The translations under genes and the position numbers were made by a program. The notes below the pieces were generated by a model. It saw nothing but the letters and a program-made list of their open reading frames with translations. It made no database searches and had not been told where the DNA came from. Of a stretch of 64,000 nucleotides of DNA, positions 52,660-61,273 are shown in pieces (the stretch's first letter is position 1; every line of letters begins with the position of its first letter). The stretch is from an uncultured Sphingorhabdus sp. GTDB taxonomy: Bacteria; Pseudomonadota; Alphaproteobacteria; Sphingomonadales; Sphingomonadaceae. Location: the NCBI GenBank assembly GCA_947501885.1, contig CANMXN010000001.1:1240001-1304000 (forward strand), given 5' to 3'.

Positions 52660-54486
52660 ATGATGCGCATGACCAAAGATAAAACGCCCATATCTGAATC
52701 AACAGATGTAGAAAAAACCGATAATAATAGTGATAAAAAGAAGGATCCTTCTAAAAAACTCGCTAATTTGCGTATGATTTGGGATGCTGCCAAACATTAT
52801 CCAAAACAGATTTTTGCGGCCGCAATAGCTCTAATAATCGCGGCCGTTGCGACCATCTCAATACCCGTTAGTTTACGCTATATCGTTGATGAAGGCTTTT
52901 CTGCAAGCGGTGGGGATATCGCTCCTTATTTTCAAGGTCTTTTGGTGATCGTACTCATTTTGGCCGTTGCAACGGCCGCACGATTTTACTTTGTGAGCTG
53001 GCTTGGCGAACGCGTTGTTGCCGATATAAGAATGAAAGTGCATGAAAATCTTCTAAGGCTCGCCCCTCGCTTTTTTGAAGAAAACCGCCCATCTGAAATA
53101 GCATCGCGTATGACATCGGACACTGCCATTATCGAACAAGTGGTCGGCACGACCGTGTCGATAGCATTACGCAATATCATTCTTGGCATATTAGGAGTTG
53201 TCGTTTTATTCTTTCTTGCTCCCAAGCTTACTGCTGGTCTGCTTATCGGGATTCCCATCACTATCTTTCCCATCGTCCTCATTGGCCGTAAGTTAGAAAA
53301 GACATCCCGCAAAAGCCAAGACCGTGTTGCCGATGTTGGTAGCATCATATCCGAGACATTGGGCGCGATGAAAATTGTCCAAGCTTTTGGCCAAGAAAAA
53401 CGTGAATATGAACGTTTTGGTGAAAAAGTTGATGAAACATTTGAAATGGCCAAAAAGCGTATCCGTTTGCGCGCCATGCTCACATCGATTGTCATCGGAC
53501 TTATATTTGGCGGTATTACATTATTGATGTGGAGCGGCGCCAATGCAGTATCTAGTGGCACTATGACGGGCGGTACAATATTCTCTTTTGTTGTCACAGG
53601 CGGCTTAGTCGCAGGGTCATTTGGAGCCTTAACAGAAGTCTATGGCGATTTGGTGCGCGGTTCTGGCGCTGCTAGTCGATTGGCAGAATTAATGCGCGAG
53701 ATACCTGAAATAGCGCCGCCAGCTAATCCGATTGCTCTGCCATCACCGCCGCGCGGACAATTAAATTTTGATCATATCAGCTTTCGCTACCCAACGCGTC
53801 CAGAACATCTGGCCCTCGATAATTTCAGCCTGAAAGTTGAACCTGGCGAAACTGTCGCTGTTGTTGGACCGTCTGGTGCAGGCAAATCAACCTTATTTCA
53901 GCTCGCTCAGCGCTTTTATGACCCCGAAAGTGGTTCTGTACGCCTTGATGGTGTCGCGCTGCCCTCAACAGATCCGGCGGACATACGCAAACGCCTTGCT
54001 TTTGTTCCGCAAGATACGATCTTATTCGCGGCCTCTGCACGCGATAATCTACGCTATGGCAATTGGAATGCAAGCGATGATGAGATTTGGGCAGCAGCCA
54101 ACCAAGCCAATGCCAGTGAATTTTTGGAGACATTGACCGAAGGCCTCAACACGTTCTTGGGCGAAGATGGCGCTCGCCTCTCTGGTGGACAGCGTCAACG
54201 CATAGCAATTGCACGGGCGATATTGCGCGATGCACCTATTTTATTGCTTGATGAAGCCACCTCGGCACTAGATGCCAAAAGCGAGCGGCTGGTTCAGGAT
54301 GCACTCGATAAACTCATGCAGGACCGAACGACCATTGTCATTGCACACCGCCTAGCAACGGTTAGGAATGCAGATCGTATCATCGTTATGGATGAGGGCC
54401 GCATTGTCGAACAAGGCACGCATGAAGAGCTTAACAAAGCCAAAGGTCTCTATAATGATCTGGCCAAGCTACAATTCAACCATTGA
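52660..54486 (+). CDS. ABC transporter, fused permease and ATPase (MsbA-like exporter)
   Basis: A 608-residue half-transporter. The membrane domain (about 40-330) has six helices. The ATPase domain contains Walker A GPSGAGKST near 408, Q-loop FVPQDTILF, signature LSGGQRQRIAIARA near 512, Walker B ILLLDEATSALD near 535, and switch His in IAHRLATV. It is of the MsbA-related type (TIGR02204-like), probable lipid or drug export. The start is unsure: ATG at 52660 lacks a clear ribosome site; ATG at 52669 is also possible. Its stop abuts the convergent exbD stop with no gap. Confidence 0.9.
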   Translation: MMRMTKDKTPISESTDVEKTDNNSDKKKDPSKKLANLRMIWDAAKHYPKQIFAAAIALIIAAVATISIPVSLRYIVDEGFSASGGDIAPYFQGLLVIVLILAVATAARFYFVSWLGERVVADIRMKVHENLLRLAPRFFEENRPSEIASRMTSDTAIIEQVVGTTVSIALRNIILGILGVVVLFFLAPKLTAGLLIGIPITIFPIVLIGRKLEKTSRKSQDRVADVGSIISETLGAMKIVQAFGQEKREYERFGEKVDETFEMAKKRIRLRAMLTSIVIGLIFGGITLLMWSGANAVSSGTMTGGTIFSFVVTGGLVAGSFGALTEVYGDLVRGSGAASRLAELMREIPEIAPPANPIALPSPPRGQLNFDHISFRYPTRPEHLALDNFSLKVEPGETVAVVGPSGAGKSTLFQLAQRFYDPESGSVRLDGVALPSTDPADIRKRLAFVPQDTILFAASARDNLRYGNWNASDDEIWAAANQANASEFLETLTEGLNTFLGEDGARLSGGQRQRIAIARAILRDAPILLLDEATSALDAKSERLVQDALDKLMQDRTTIVIAHRLATVRNADRIIVMDEGRIVEQGTHEELNKAKGLYNDLAKLQFNH

Positions 54487-54921
54487 TTATAGGCCATTGT
54501 CGGCCTTACCAAATTCGGCATATTGTTCATTGCCAACAAAACCAAATTTTTCAACATCAGCACCTTTTATTCGCGCTAATGTAAAATCCACAATATCATA
54601 GCGAGCCGTCGCCGCTGGTTGAAATTGTAATTCTGGTTCTGGTGTCATAGCCTTTGTTTGTTTTAAAAAGTCGCTCATCTGGTCCAAAGAGATAGGCTGA
54701 CCATTCCATAATATATTGCTGTTGGGCAATATCACTATTTTATTAATAACAGGGTCAGGGCCTTTAGGCTGCGGCTTGCCAGTTGATGGTAGATCAACCT
54801 TTACAGCATGGTTTACAGGAGGAATTGTAATAATGAACATGATAAGCAAAACCAACATCACATCAATAAGCGGCGTTGTATTCATCTCTCCCATTGGTGA
54901 TTTTTGTTCAATATAAGACAT
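54487..54921 (-). CDS. exbD: ExbD-type biopolymer transporter (third copy)
   Basis: A 144-residue ExbD. One N-terminal membrane helix (TPLIDVMLVLLIMFIITIPP) has the proton-path Asp, and the periplasmic domain follows. It is very similar to the copy at 55138, including PVINKIVILP, ELQFQPA and VEKFGFVGNEQY, so it arose by tandem duplication. The start at 54921 follows AAGGAGAGG; the longer frame to 54948 is unnecessary. A strong terminator and its own promoter separate it from the tonB operon, so it is separately expressed. Confidence 0.93.
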   Translation of the reverse strand: MSYIEQKSPMGEMNTTPLIDVMLVLLIMFIITIPPVNHAVKVDLPSTGKPQPKGPDPVINKIVILPNSNILWNGQPISLDQMSDFLKQTKAMTPEPELQFQPAATARYDIVDFTLARIKGADVEKFGFVGNEQYAEFGKADNGL

Positions 54922-54969
54922 ATACCTCTCCTTAATATTTATTCTCATTTCTCCATTTTCTTATAAGAT

Positions 54970-54997
54970 ATGATATATCATTTTATGTAATTGTCAA
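54970..54997 (-). promoter_or_regulatory. Promoter of the third exbD gene
   Basis: On the minus strand TTGACA (54997-54992) and TATCAT (54975-54970) are 16 bases apart, about 50 bases before the start codon. TTGACA is a perfect -35 and TATCAT matches the -10 at five of six positions. Confidence 0.65.
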
Positions 54998-55083
54998 ATT
55001 AACCGAATAACTCGCTTAAATGGTATCTGATATTATCATGATGTAATATATTACTCTCCAGTCCCATTCACTTTGACATGCAC

Positions 55084-55109
55084 AAAAAAAGGCGGCCCGA
55101 AAGCCGCCT
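55084..55109 (-). terminator. Rho-independent terminator of the tonB-exbB-exbD-exbD operon
   Basis: On the minus strand AGGCGGC/GCCGCCT form a 7-bp GC-rich stem with a 6-base loop followed by seven T. It lies 28 bases after the stop of the second exbD. Confidence 0.93.
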
Positions 55110-55137
55110 CATATTTTCTGAAATTACCGATAATCAA

Positions 55138-55584
55138 TCAAGGTTCATTATCAGCCTTACCAAAATTGAAATATTGCTCATTGCCAACGAAACCAAATTT
55201 CTCAACCTCGGCTCTCTTAATCCGCGCTAGCGCAAAATCAACAATTTCATAACCCGTTGTTGGGGCAGGCTGAAACTGAAGCTCAGGTTCTGGGCTCATT
55301 GCCTTTGTTTGATCCAAATATTGGGCCATTTGGTCCAATGATACCTGCGTGCCATTCCATAAAATTTCATTGGTTGGCAAAATAACAATTTTGTTGATCA
55401 CAGGATCAACAGGGTTATCAACTGGTTGATTATTGGGGATAGGCAAATCAATCTTTACCGCATGGGTAACAGGTGGGATTGTAATGATGAACATGATGAG
55501 CAAAACAAGCATAACGTCGATTAACGGCGTTGAGTTCATTTCTCCCATTGGTGAGCCATCGTCCTTACCGCCGCTCATAGCCAT
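55138..55584 (-). CDS. exbD: ExbD-type biopolymer transporter (second copy)
   Basis: A 148-residue ExbD, next to last in the locus. The helix STPLIDVMLVLLIMFIITIPP carries the essential Asp; the periplasmic domain has DPVINKIVILP, TKAMSPEPELQFQPAP and FVGNEQYFNFG. It is a close paralogue of the third copy. The ExbB-ExbD complex uses the proton gradient to energise TonB. It follows the first exbD by 34 bases and is closed by a strong terminator. Confidence 0.95.
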   Translation of the reverse strand: MAMSGGKDDGSPMGEMNSTPLIDVMLVLLIMFIITIPPVTHAVKIDLPIPNNQPVDNPVDPVINKIVILPTNEILWNGTQVSLDQMAQYLDQTKAMSPEPELQFQPAPTTGYEIVDFALARIKRAEVEKFGFVGNEQYFNFGKADNEP

Positions 55585-55618
55585 AAAATATACTCCTAAA
55601 AATTATTGTTACAGCACA

Positions 55619-56146
55619 TTAACGCACTGGTGATGAAACAAATCCGATTTTAAAGAAACCAGAACGCTGCATAGATGTAATAGCACCGCCGATACATTTA
55701 TATGGGGTGTTAATATCACCACGAATGTGCGCCTCTGGTAATTCTTCAATGTCGATATCACCAGAAATAAGAGCATCTTCACCGCCAAGGGCTTCAATCT
55801 CTACTTCCATATGCTTCGTAGCTCTTTCAACCAACTCAGGTGCCGAAATAGGGGTCGTGTTCCAATATATTCTGCACTCTCCATTGGGAGTGGCACCTTG
55901 GTAACCCGCATCGCCTGGATCATTACCAGCAGCATCTGTAGTGGTGACAGATAATGCAATGTTGGAGGCTTTGTTTTCATTCGGATTGAATGTTTGTGTT
56001 GGTATTTCCAAATCAACAGCCTGAATCGCAACCGGAACCGCGATTAGGAAGATGATAAGCAACACGAGCATCACATCCACCAAAGGTGTAGTGTTAATAT
56101 CGGATAAGGGCGTATCTTCGCCGCTACCTCCCATACTGATTGCCAT
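55619..56146 (-). CDS. exbD: ExbD-type biopolymer transporter (first, divergent copy)
   Basis: A 175-residue ExbD with the helix TTPLVDVMLVLLIIFLIAVPV and the Asp. Its periplasmic domain is longer, with an insertion around 60-90 (GNDPGDAGYQGATPNGECRIYW) and two cysteines (GECRIYW, YKCIGG) that could pair. It is much less similar to the other two copies than they are to each other. It comes straight after exbB. Confidence 0.95.
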   Translation of the reverse strand: MAISMGGSGEDTPLSDINTTPLVDVMLVLLIIFLIAVPVAIQAVDLEIPTQTFNPNENKASNIALSVTTTDAAGNDPGDAGYQGATPNGECRIYWNTTPISAPELVERATKHMEVEIEALGGEDALISGDIDIEELPEAHIRGDINTPYKCIGGAITSMQRSGFFKIGFVSSPVR

Positions 56147-56228
56147 TGGCTAATCCTCTCTTAAAAAATACACGCTAATCGCAACGGATTAGCAGGGTAT
56201 AGCCCAACGCGAGCGCTGGGCGTTACCT

Positions 56229-56996
56229 TTACTTACGTGCCGCAGGTGCAGCTGGTTTCGCAGCTGGCTTCGCAGTTGTTTTCGCAGGAGCAGCAGCTCT
56301 TACGGCTGGTTTCACTTTACCATCTGAAGTGATGTAACCAAGCACATCATTAGAGAAAGCAGAAAGATCACGACCAATAGATTTGTTGCGAGCTTGGAGC
56401 CAGTTATATGCAAGCACAGCAGGCACAGCCACAAATAAACCAATAGCTGTCATGATAAGCGCCTCACCCACAGGACCAGCAACATTTTCAATCGAAGCAT
56501 CGCCTTGGATACCAATTTTAATAAGCGCGTTGTAAATACCGATCACAGTTCCAAGCAATCCGATAAAAGGAGCCGTAGCACCAACCGTTGCAAGAAATGA
56601 CAGACCGCCACTCAGCTTGTTATTAATAGAATCTTCTGAACGTGTCATCGCGCCGTGAAGCCAATCATGTGCTTCTACAGGATCAGATAATTGACCATGC
56701 TTGTCACGGGCATCGATACCATCGTCTACCAATTGACGATACGCACTGTTTTTACCAAGCTTAGATGCACCTTCTTTAAGACCACCAGCTTGCCAAAATT
56801 TGGCTTTCACTTCGTCAAATTGTTTGTTCACCTTATTTTGTTCGAACAATTTTGTGAACAAGATATAGAATGAGAATATAGACATAATAACCAAGCTACC
56901 GAAGATAGCCCAACTAATCGGCCCACCTTCTTCTAGAGCGGCGATTAAGCCAAAGTTTTTAGCAGATACTGCTTCGTTTAAGATTACAAAAGACAT
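56229..56996 (-). CDS. exbB: MotA/TolQ/ExbB-type proton channel
   Basis: A 255-residue ExbB with three membrane helices: about 27-50 (ISWAIFGSLVIMSIFSFYILF), 150-175 (LSFLATVGATAPFIGLLGTVIGIYNAL) and 195-220 (LIMTAIGLFVAVPAVLAYNWL). The Thr/Pro-rich TM2 and TM3 show the proton-channel residues. The tail is Ala/Pro/Lys-rich (APAKTTAKPAAKPAA). It lies between tonB and exbD, sharing the operon. Confidence 0.95.
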   Translation of the reverse strand: MSFVILNEAVSAKNFGLIAALEEGGPISWAIFGSLVIMSIFSFYILFTKLFEQNKVNKQFDEVKAKFWQAGGLKEGASKLGKNSAYRQLVDDGIDARDKHGQLSDPVEAHDWLHGAMTRSEDSINNKLSGGLSFLATVGATAPFIGLLGTVIGIYNALIKIGIQGDASIENVAGPVGEALIMTAIGLFVAVPAVLAYNWLQARNKSIGRDLSAFSNDVLGYITSDGKVKPAVRAAAPAKTTAKPAAKPAAPAARK

Positions 56997-57047
56997 TTTA
57001 AAAAATTTCCTCTCAGAAAAAATATAGTAATATTCGATAGTTTATTA

Positions 57048-57770
57048 TTATTGGGGTATTTGCCACCTAACCCTATTGGACCATCTGCCTGCAATTTCAT
57101 TGCCGTCAGGATCAAGTGCAGGGCGGAAACGTGCACGTCGTTTTATATTTCTGCACGTTGCATCGTCTAAGTCTGTATGACCACTTGAGCCCGTCACAAT
57201 GCATTCGTCAACACGGCCTTTAGCATTTACAGTCACACTAAAGCGTGTTGTCCCTTCACGTTCCTCACGAAGCGCTCTCGATGGATAGTCATTAGCATTA
57301 GCCCAGCGACTAGGGTTGCCGCGCGGCACAGGATTAGGACGCGTTGATACTTTTGGCGGCGGAGGCGGAGGCGGACATGCCTCAGTAGCCAATACCGATA
57401 TACCACCTCCACATGATTTTGTTGCAGGCGGCGGCGGCGGCCCTGCATCCAGTGTAATTGGCGGTGGTGGTGGACGTACATCAACCGTTGTAATTTGCGG
57501 CGTTTGCTGCGGTGGGACCACAGGCGGCGGCGGTACAAATACAGGTGGCGGTACAATTTCAACAACTTCTGGTTCAGGTGGAGGAGGTTCCTCTTCATCA
57601 GGAATCTCTTCTTCCACTTCAACAGCTGTAATTGTTGATACGGCCTTTTCGACAGCCTCATAAGCGAGACCAGTTATCAGCGCATATCCTAAGAATATGT
57701 GCAGACCCACGACCAATATGATTGATACCAATCGGCCGTTCGTCATTTCATTTGAATCAGCATAAGCCAT
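57048..57770 (-). CDS. tonB: Energy transducer TonB
   Basis: A 240-residue TonB: one N-terminal membrane helix (LVSIILVVGLHIFLGYALITGL), an acidic and Pro-rich periplasmic spacer (about 50-160, EEPPPPEPE, PPPVFVPPPPVVPP), and the C-terminal domain (about 170-238) with YPSRALREEREGTTRFSVTVNAKGRVDECIV and RFRPALDPDG. It transmits energy from ExbB-ExbD to outer-membrane receptors. The ribosome site AAGGAGAG precedes the ATG. First gene of tonB-exbB-exbD-exbD. Confidence 0.95.
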   Translation of the reverse strand: MAYADSNEMTNGRLVSIILVVGLHIFLGYALITGLAYEAVEKAVSTITAVEVEEEIPDEEEPPPPEPEVVEIVPPPVFVPPPPVVPPQQTPQITTVDVRPPPPPITLDAGPPPPPATKSCGGGISVLATEACPPPPPPPKVSTRPNPVPRGNPSRWANANDYPSRALREEREGTTRFSVTVNAKGRVDECIVTGSSGHTDLDDATCRNIKRRARFRPALDPDGNEIAGRWSNRVRWQIPQ

Positions 57771-58078
57771 GCAGAAACAACTCTCCTTACTTTCCTCTTT
57801 ACACTCTGGTTACTCATTAAGTTTAATTTAATGATGTAGCAACCATAATGATCATTCTGTTCAAGTCCAAACGCGACACTTAACGAGCCATATCCAAGCA
57901 AGCAATGCCATTTTTAACATTGCCGCCAAAAATTCACGCTTAATTCATCTGAACTATCTGTATATTTGGCTATACAATATAAAATTTAGAGGACATGTTA
58001 TATAATGCAACCAAATTCTAAGTTGCATATTGCAATTTATATCTGGATTAATTTGTAGTTTGAAAGAAGGTGCCGCTA
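57771..58078. other. Intergenic region between tonB and the divergent secreted-protein gene
   Basis: About 308 bases without a gene. It must hold the tonB operon promoter (minus) and one for 58079 (plus). A TTGAAC -35-like element is at 57864-57859 (minus). A perfect 10-base palindrome AATGATCATT (57847-57856) lies just downstream of it; a weak hairpin GCAATG/CATTGC is at 57902-57923. No coding frame was seen. Confidence 0.5.
57847..57856. promoter_or_regulatory. AATGATCATT palindrome in the tonB promoter region
   Basis: A perfect 10-bp palindrome about 77-86 bases upstream of tonB, between a TTGAAC element and the expected -10. It resembles half of a Fur/iron-responsive palindrome (ATAATGATCATTCT), which would suit a tonB operon; the match is incomplete and the call is tentative. 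Confidence 0.3.
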
Positions 58079-58954
58079 ATGATTATTTCATTTAAAACTT
58101 TGATTATAAACAGTTTAACAATGGTGTTTTCTTTGATTATTTATGCACCAATGCTCGCCGCACAAACACCCGTACCCCAATCAAAAAATATTCTAGGGCA
58201 AGCAAGACCTAGCTATGACGCGCTAACAAATATTACGCTCGAATCGCCATTAGTCGCCGATATTATCGTTACAAAAGTGAAAAAATTACCTGAGACACAA
58301 ACAATCGGAGTTCCAGCGAATAGAAAAAGAATATTAATTATTGCAGAGTTACAATCACTGATTCGAGCACAAAAAGGTCTCAACAGTGAAATAAAATTTC
58401 TTTTCGATGCACCACTTGATTCGCGCGGCAAGATGCCCAAACTCAAAAAACAACGATTCTTAGTCTTTGGTTCTAATGTTAATAACCGTCCTGATTTTAT
58501 CAAATTAACACACACAGCATCTATGTTACCCTATTCACAAGATGATAATAATGTACTGCGTAATATCATTAGGAGCATCATAGCAAGCGATGCACCGCAA
58601 AAGATCGTGTCAATATCAAGCGCCTTTCATTCACCAGGAACTATAATCGGTGAAGGCGAAACACAAATTTTTCTCAATACAGAGTTTGGCCAACCCATTG
58701 CTATTTCCGTGGTTAGCAAAAGAGGGGAAAGTCAAAGATGGTCCGTATCAACCAGCGAAGTTATTGACATTAACGCAAGCGAGCCAACACGTAATAGTCT
58801 GCTAGGGCATAGATTAGCATGCGGTTTACCAAATAGTCTCAGTAATGAAAATATAGAAGCATCAAACGCACAAGACAGGCGTAAAGCAGCCGCAGATTAT
58901 GATTATGTTAGAAAAGCGCTTGGGAATTGTAATCTCAATATCAATTGGAAATAA
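58079..58954 (+). CDS. Secreted hypothetical protein
   Basis: A 291-residue exported protein; the start at 58079 is placed after AAGAAGG. The signal peptide ends near PMLAAQTP. The mature region has strand-rich stretches (ADIIVTKVKKLPE, KRILIIAELQSLIRA, SEIKFLFDAPLD) and a C-terminal part with HRLACGLPNSLSNEN and ALGNCNLNINWK; the two Cys could pair. An RKAAADYDYVRKALG helix lies near the end. No family recognised. It is convergent with egtD and ends at a terminator. Confidence 0.7.
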   Translation: MIISFKTLIINSLTMVFSLIIYAPMLAAQTPVPQSKNILGQARPSYDALTNITLESPLVADIIVTKVKKLPETQTIGVPANRKRILIIAELQSLIRAQKGLNSEIKFLFDAPLDSRGKMPKLKKQRFLVFGSNVNNRPDFIKLTHTASMLPYSQDDNNVLRNIIRSIIASDAPQKIVSISSAFHSPGTIIGEGETQIFLNTEFGQPIAISVVSKRGESQRWSVSTSEVIDINASEPTRNSLLGHRLACGLPNSLSNENIEASNAQDRRKAAADYDYVRKALGNCNLNINWK

Positions 58955-58978
58955 AATATAGATATAGCCTAAGATATT

Positions 58979-59000
58979 AAGCGCTAATCATGGCGCTTTT
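58979..59000 (+). terminator. Terminator after the 58079 gene
   Basis: AAGCGC and GCGCTT pair across an 8-base loop followed by TT, 24 bases past the stop. The hairpin overlaps the 3' end of the convergent egtD. Confidence 0.6.
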
Positions 59001-59929
59001 GCAAAGGGTTGTGCTTCGGCCAATAGGATAGAGAAATAATCATCCTCATCGCTCCAATGCTGCACAGGAACCCACCCCGCTGCACGCAATAATGTCTGCG
59101 CCTCTGCCACATGATATTTATGGCTATTTTCGGTATGGATTGTCTCACCTTCTTGCATGGTGAAGTCTTCACCCAAAATAGTGAAGCTTACATCTTGTCG
59201 TGATTGCAAGTGCATTTCAATACGATTCATAGCATCATTCCATTTTGCTACATGTTGAAACTTATCAATCGGTATATCACCATCTAATTCGCTGTTTACA
59301 CGTTTCAATAGATTTAAATTAAAAGCTGCCGTTACGCCTTGGCTGTCATCATAGGCAGGAATCAAAACTGATAAATCTTTGATTCTGTCAAAGCCAATCA
59401 TCAACATCGCATCATCACTCAAGCTGACCCGCATAGAGCGCAGTAAATCCACCGCTGTGACAGGAATCATATTACCAATGGTTGATCCAGGGAAAAACCC
59501 AAGCGCTTTATTATCAGGCAAAGCATTGGGCATACTCACTTTTTGCATAAAGTCTGCTTCGATCGGATATATCGATAGACTTGGAAACTTACTTTGCAGT
59601 TTTTCAACCGAAGAACGCAAAAACTCACCCGATATGTCAATGGGAATAAAAGCCGTAGGATTGACCGCCTCTAAAAGCAGAGGCGTCTTGGTAACGCTAC
59701 CTGCACCAAATTCGACGACATTACGATGCGGGCCAATGATATTCGCAGCATCTGGTAATATCGATTCTAACAATGCCGTTTCGGTCCGCGTTGGGTAATA
59801 TTCAGGTAGCTCGGTGATGGTATCAAATAGTTTTGATCCTTGATAATCATAGAGCCAGCGTGCAGGAACAGCGCGCCGAGTTGCACGAAAACAATCCAAT
59901 ATATCAGCTTTAAACTGAGGATCAGTCAT
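58988..59929 (-). CDS. egtD: L-histidine N-alpha-methyltransferase EgtD
   Basis: EgtD trimethylates histidine to hercynine, the first step of ergothioneine synthesis. The 313-residue protein shows PARWLYDYQGSKLFDTITELPEYYPTRTE at the start, the SAM site VVEFGAGSVTKTPLLLEA, FFPGSTIGNM, and FDRIKD with VLIPAYDDSQGVTAAFN; the end has HTENSHKYHV. It is 42 bases downstream of egtB, in the order ATR-egtB-egtD. Confidence 0.94.
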   Translation of the reverse strand: MTDPQFKADILDCFRATRRAVPARWLYDYQGSKLFDTITELPEYYPTRTETALLESILPDAANIIGPHRNVVEFGAGSVTKTPLLLEAVNPTAFIPIDISGEFLRSSVEKLQSKFPSLSIYPIEADFMQKVSMPNALPDNKALGFFPGSTIGNMIPVTAVDLLRSMRVSLSDDAMLMIGFDRIKDLSVLIPAYDDSQGVTAAFNLNLLKRVNSELDGDIPIDKFQHVAKWNDAMNRIEMHLQSRQDVSFTILGEDFTMQEGETIHTENSHKYHVAEAQTLLRAAGWVPVQHWSDEDDYFSILLAEAQPFAKAP

Positions 59930-59971
59930 TATTATGTCCTTAAGAATTATGTCTTTGAAAGATAATATCGA

Positions 59972-61273
59972 TCAGCCGATATATTTTGCCAAACGAAGGC
60001 CAGTGAATTGCCATCTTTGGTGCGGATAAAAGAAATTACGATAGCTGCTTCTAATATGGCCGCGCGGCGTTGCGCAGCTCCCACCCTTTAGTACAAATTG
60101 CCCGCTCATAAATTTGCCATTATATTCGCCAACGGCGCCTTTGGCCGCCTCAAATCTAGGATATGGCCGAAATGCACTGCCTGTCCATTCCCAGACATTA
60201 CCAAAAAAACCCTGACCAATGGCCTTAACGGGGCCAGCTTGATCAAGTTGATTACCATTCTCGCTCTGATAATTTTGCGCTAATGCTTCCCATTCGCCTT
60301 CGGTGGGCAAACGAACGCCTTCACAGCCCGCTATATTGTCCGCAGCCCAGCTTGCAAAAGCATCAGCTTCATAGAGGCTAATATGGCTCACAGGGGCATT
60401 AGGGTCGATCTCATGCAAACCATCCAGCGCAAATTGATACCATATTCCATCACGCTGCACCCAATATAAGGGCGCCTTAATATCGTCCTTATTCACCCAA
60501 GCCCAACCATCAGATAACCAATATTGCGCATCGGTATAGCCACCATCACCGATAAATTGCAGCCATTCTGCATTGGTAATAGTACGATCAGCCAAGGCAT
60601 AAGGTTCCAGTAAGATATCATGCCTTGGGCCTTCGCAATCAAAAGCAAAGTCGCTGGAAGGTGAAACATCAATGCCAATTTTTTGCAACCCAGCTTGCCC
60701 TTCTATCCATTGGATAGGGTGTATTGGTTCGGCCAATGTCTTATCTTTCGGCCAAAGCGCTGGGTAAAGCGGATTACACGAGAAAAGATGCAATATATCG
60801 GTAAGTAGCAATTCTTGATGTTGTTGTTCATGATGAATGCCCAATTCAAGCAAGGCCAGAACATCTTCATTCAAATCATTAAAATTATCGGCAATGCTAT
60901 TTGTCACATGCGCCCGATACGCCATAATATCATCCAGTGAGGGACGCGTTAGTATGCCGCGCGCATGACGCATATGACGTGCGCCTTCTGCTTCATAATA
61001 GCTGTTAAACAAATAGGGGTAATCATCATTATAAAGCAGATAGTCCGCTACATGATCGCGCAATATAAAGGTTTCAAAAAACCAACTTGTATGCGCCAAA
61101 TGCCATTTCGCAGGCGAAGCATCCTCCATTGATTGCACGCTGGCGTCGGCATCACTTAAGTTTTCACATAGAGATTCCGTCAATTGGCGGCATTGCTGAA
61201 AACGCTCTAATATCTCGGTATCAATGGATAATATTTTACTATGTTGATTCAACGAGACCCCCCAGGCACCCAT
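59972..61273 (-). CDS. egtB: Ergothioneine biosynthesis sulfoxide synthase EgtB
   Basis: EgtB uses iron and oxygen to join a thiol (gamma-Glu-Cys or Cys) to hercynine. The N-terminal DinB-like part has the iron-ligand segments KWHLAHTSWFFETFIL and GIHHEQQHQELL. The C-terminal FGE-sulfatase domain has VRLPTEGEWEALA, GNVWEWTGSAFRPY, and KGGSCATPRGHIRSSYRNFF. The ATG at 61273 overlaps the adenosyltransferase gene by 25 bases; a TTG at 61252 with GGGGG before it is an equally sensible start. No egtA, egtC or egtE is in the window. Confidence 0.93.
   Translation of the reverse strand: MGAWGVSLNQHSKILSIDTEILERFQQCRQLTESLCENLSDADASVQSMEDASPAKWHLAHTSWFFETFILRDHVADYLLYNDDYPYLFNSYYEAEGARHMRHARGILTRPSLDDIMAYRAHVTNSIADNFNDLNEDVLALLELGIHHEQQHQELLLTDILHLFSCNPLYPALWPKDKTLAEPIHPIQWIEGQAGLQKIGIDVSPSSDFAFDCEGPRHDILLEPYALADRTITNAEWLQFIGDGGYTDAQYWLSDGWAWVNKDDIKAPLYWVQRDGIWYQFALDGLHEIDPNAPVSHISLYEADAFASWAADNIAGCEGVRLPTEGEWEALAQNYQSENGNQLDQAGPVKAIGQGFFGNVWEWTGSAFRPYPRFEAAKGAVGEYNGKFMSGQFVLKGGSCATPRGHIRSSYRNFFYPHQRWQFTGLRLAKYIG

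Noticed and set aside
57316-57663. Plus-strand glycine-rich frame of 115 codons
   Set aside because: It is the antisense of the TonB proline-rich region; Pro codons read backwards give Gly. No ribosome site.
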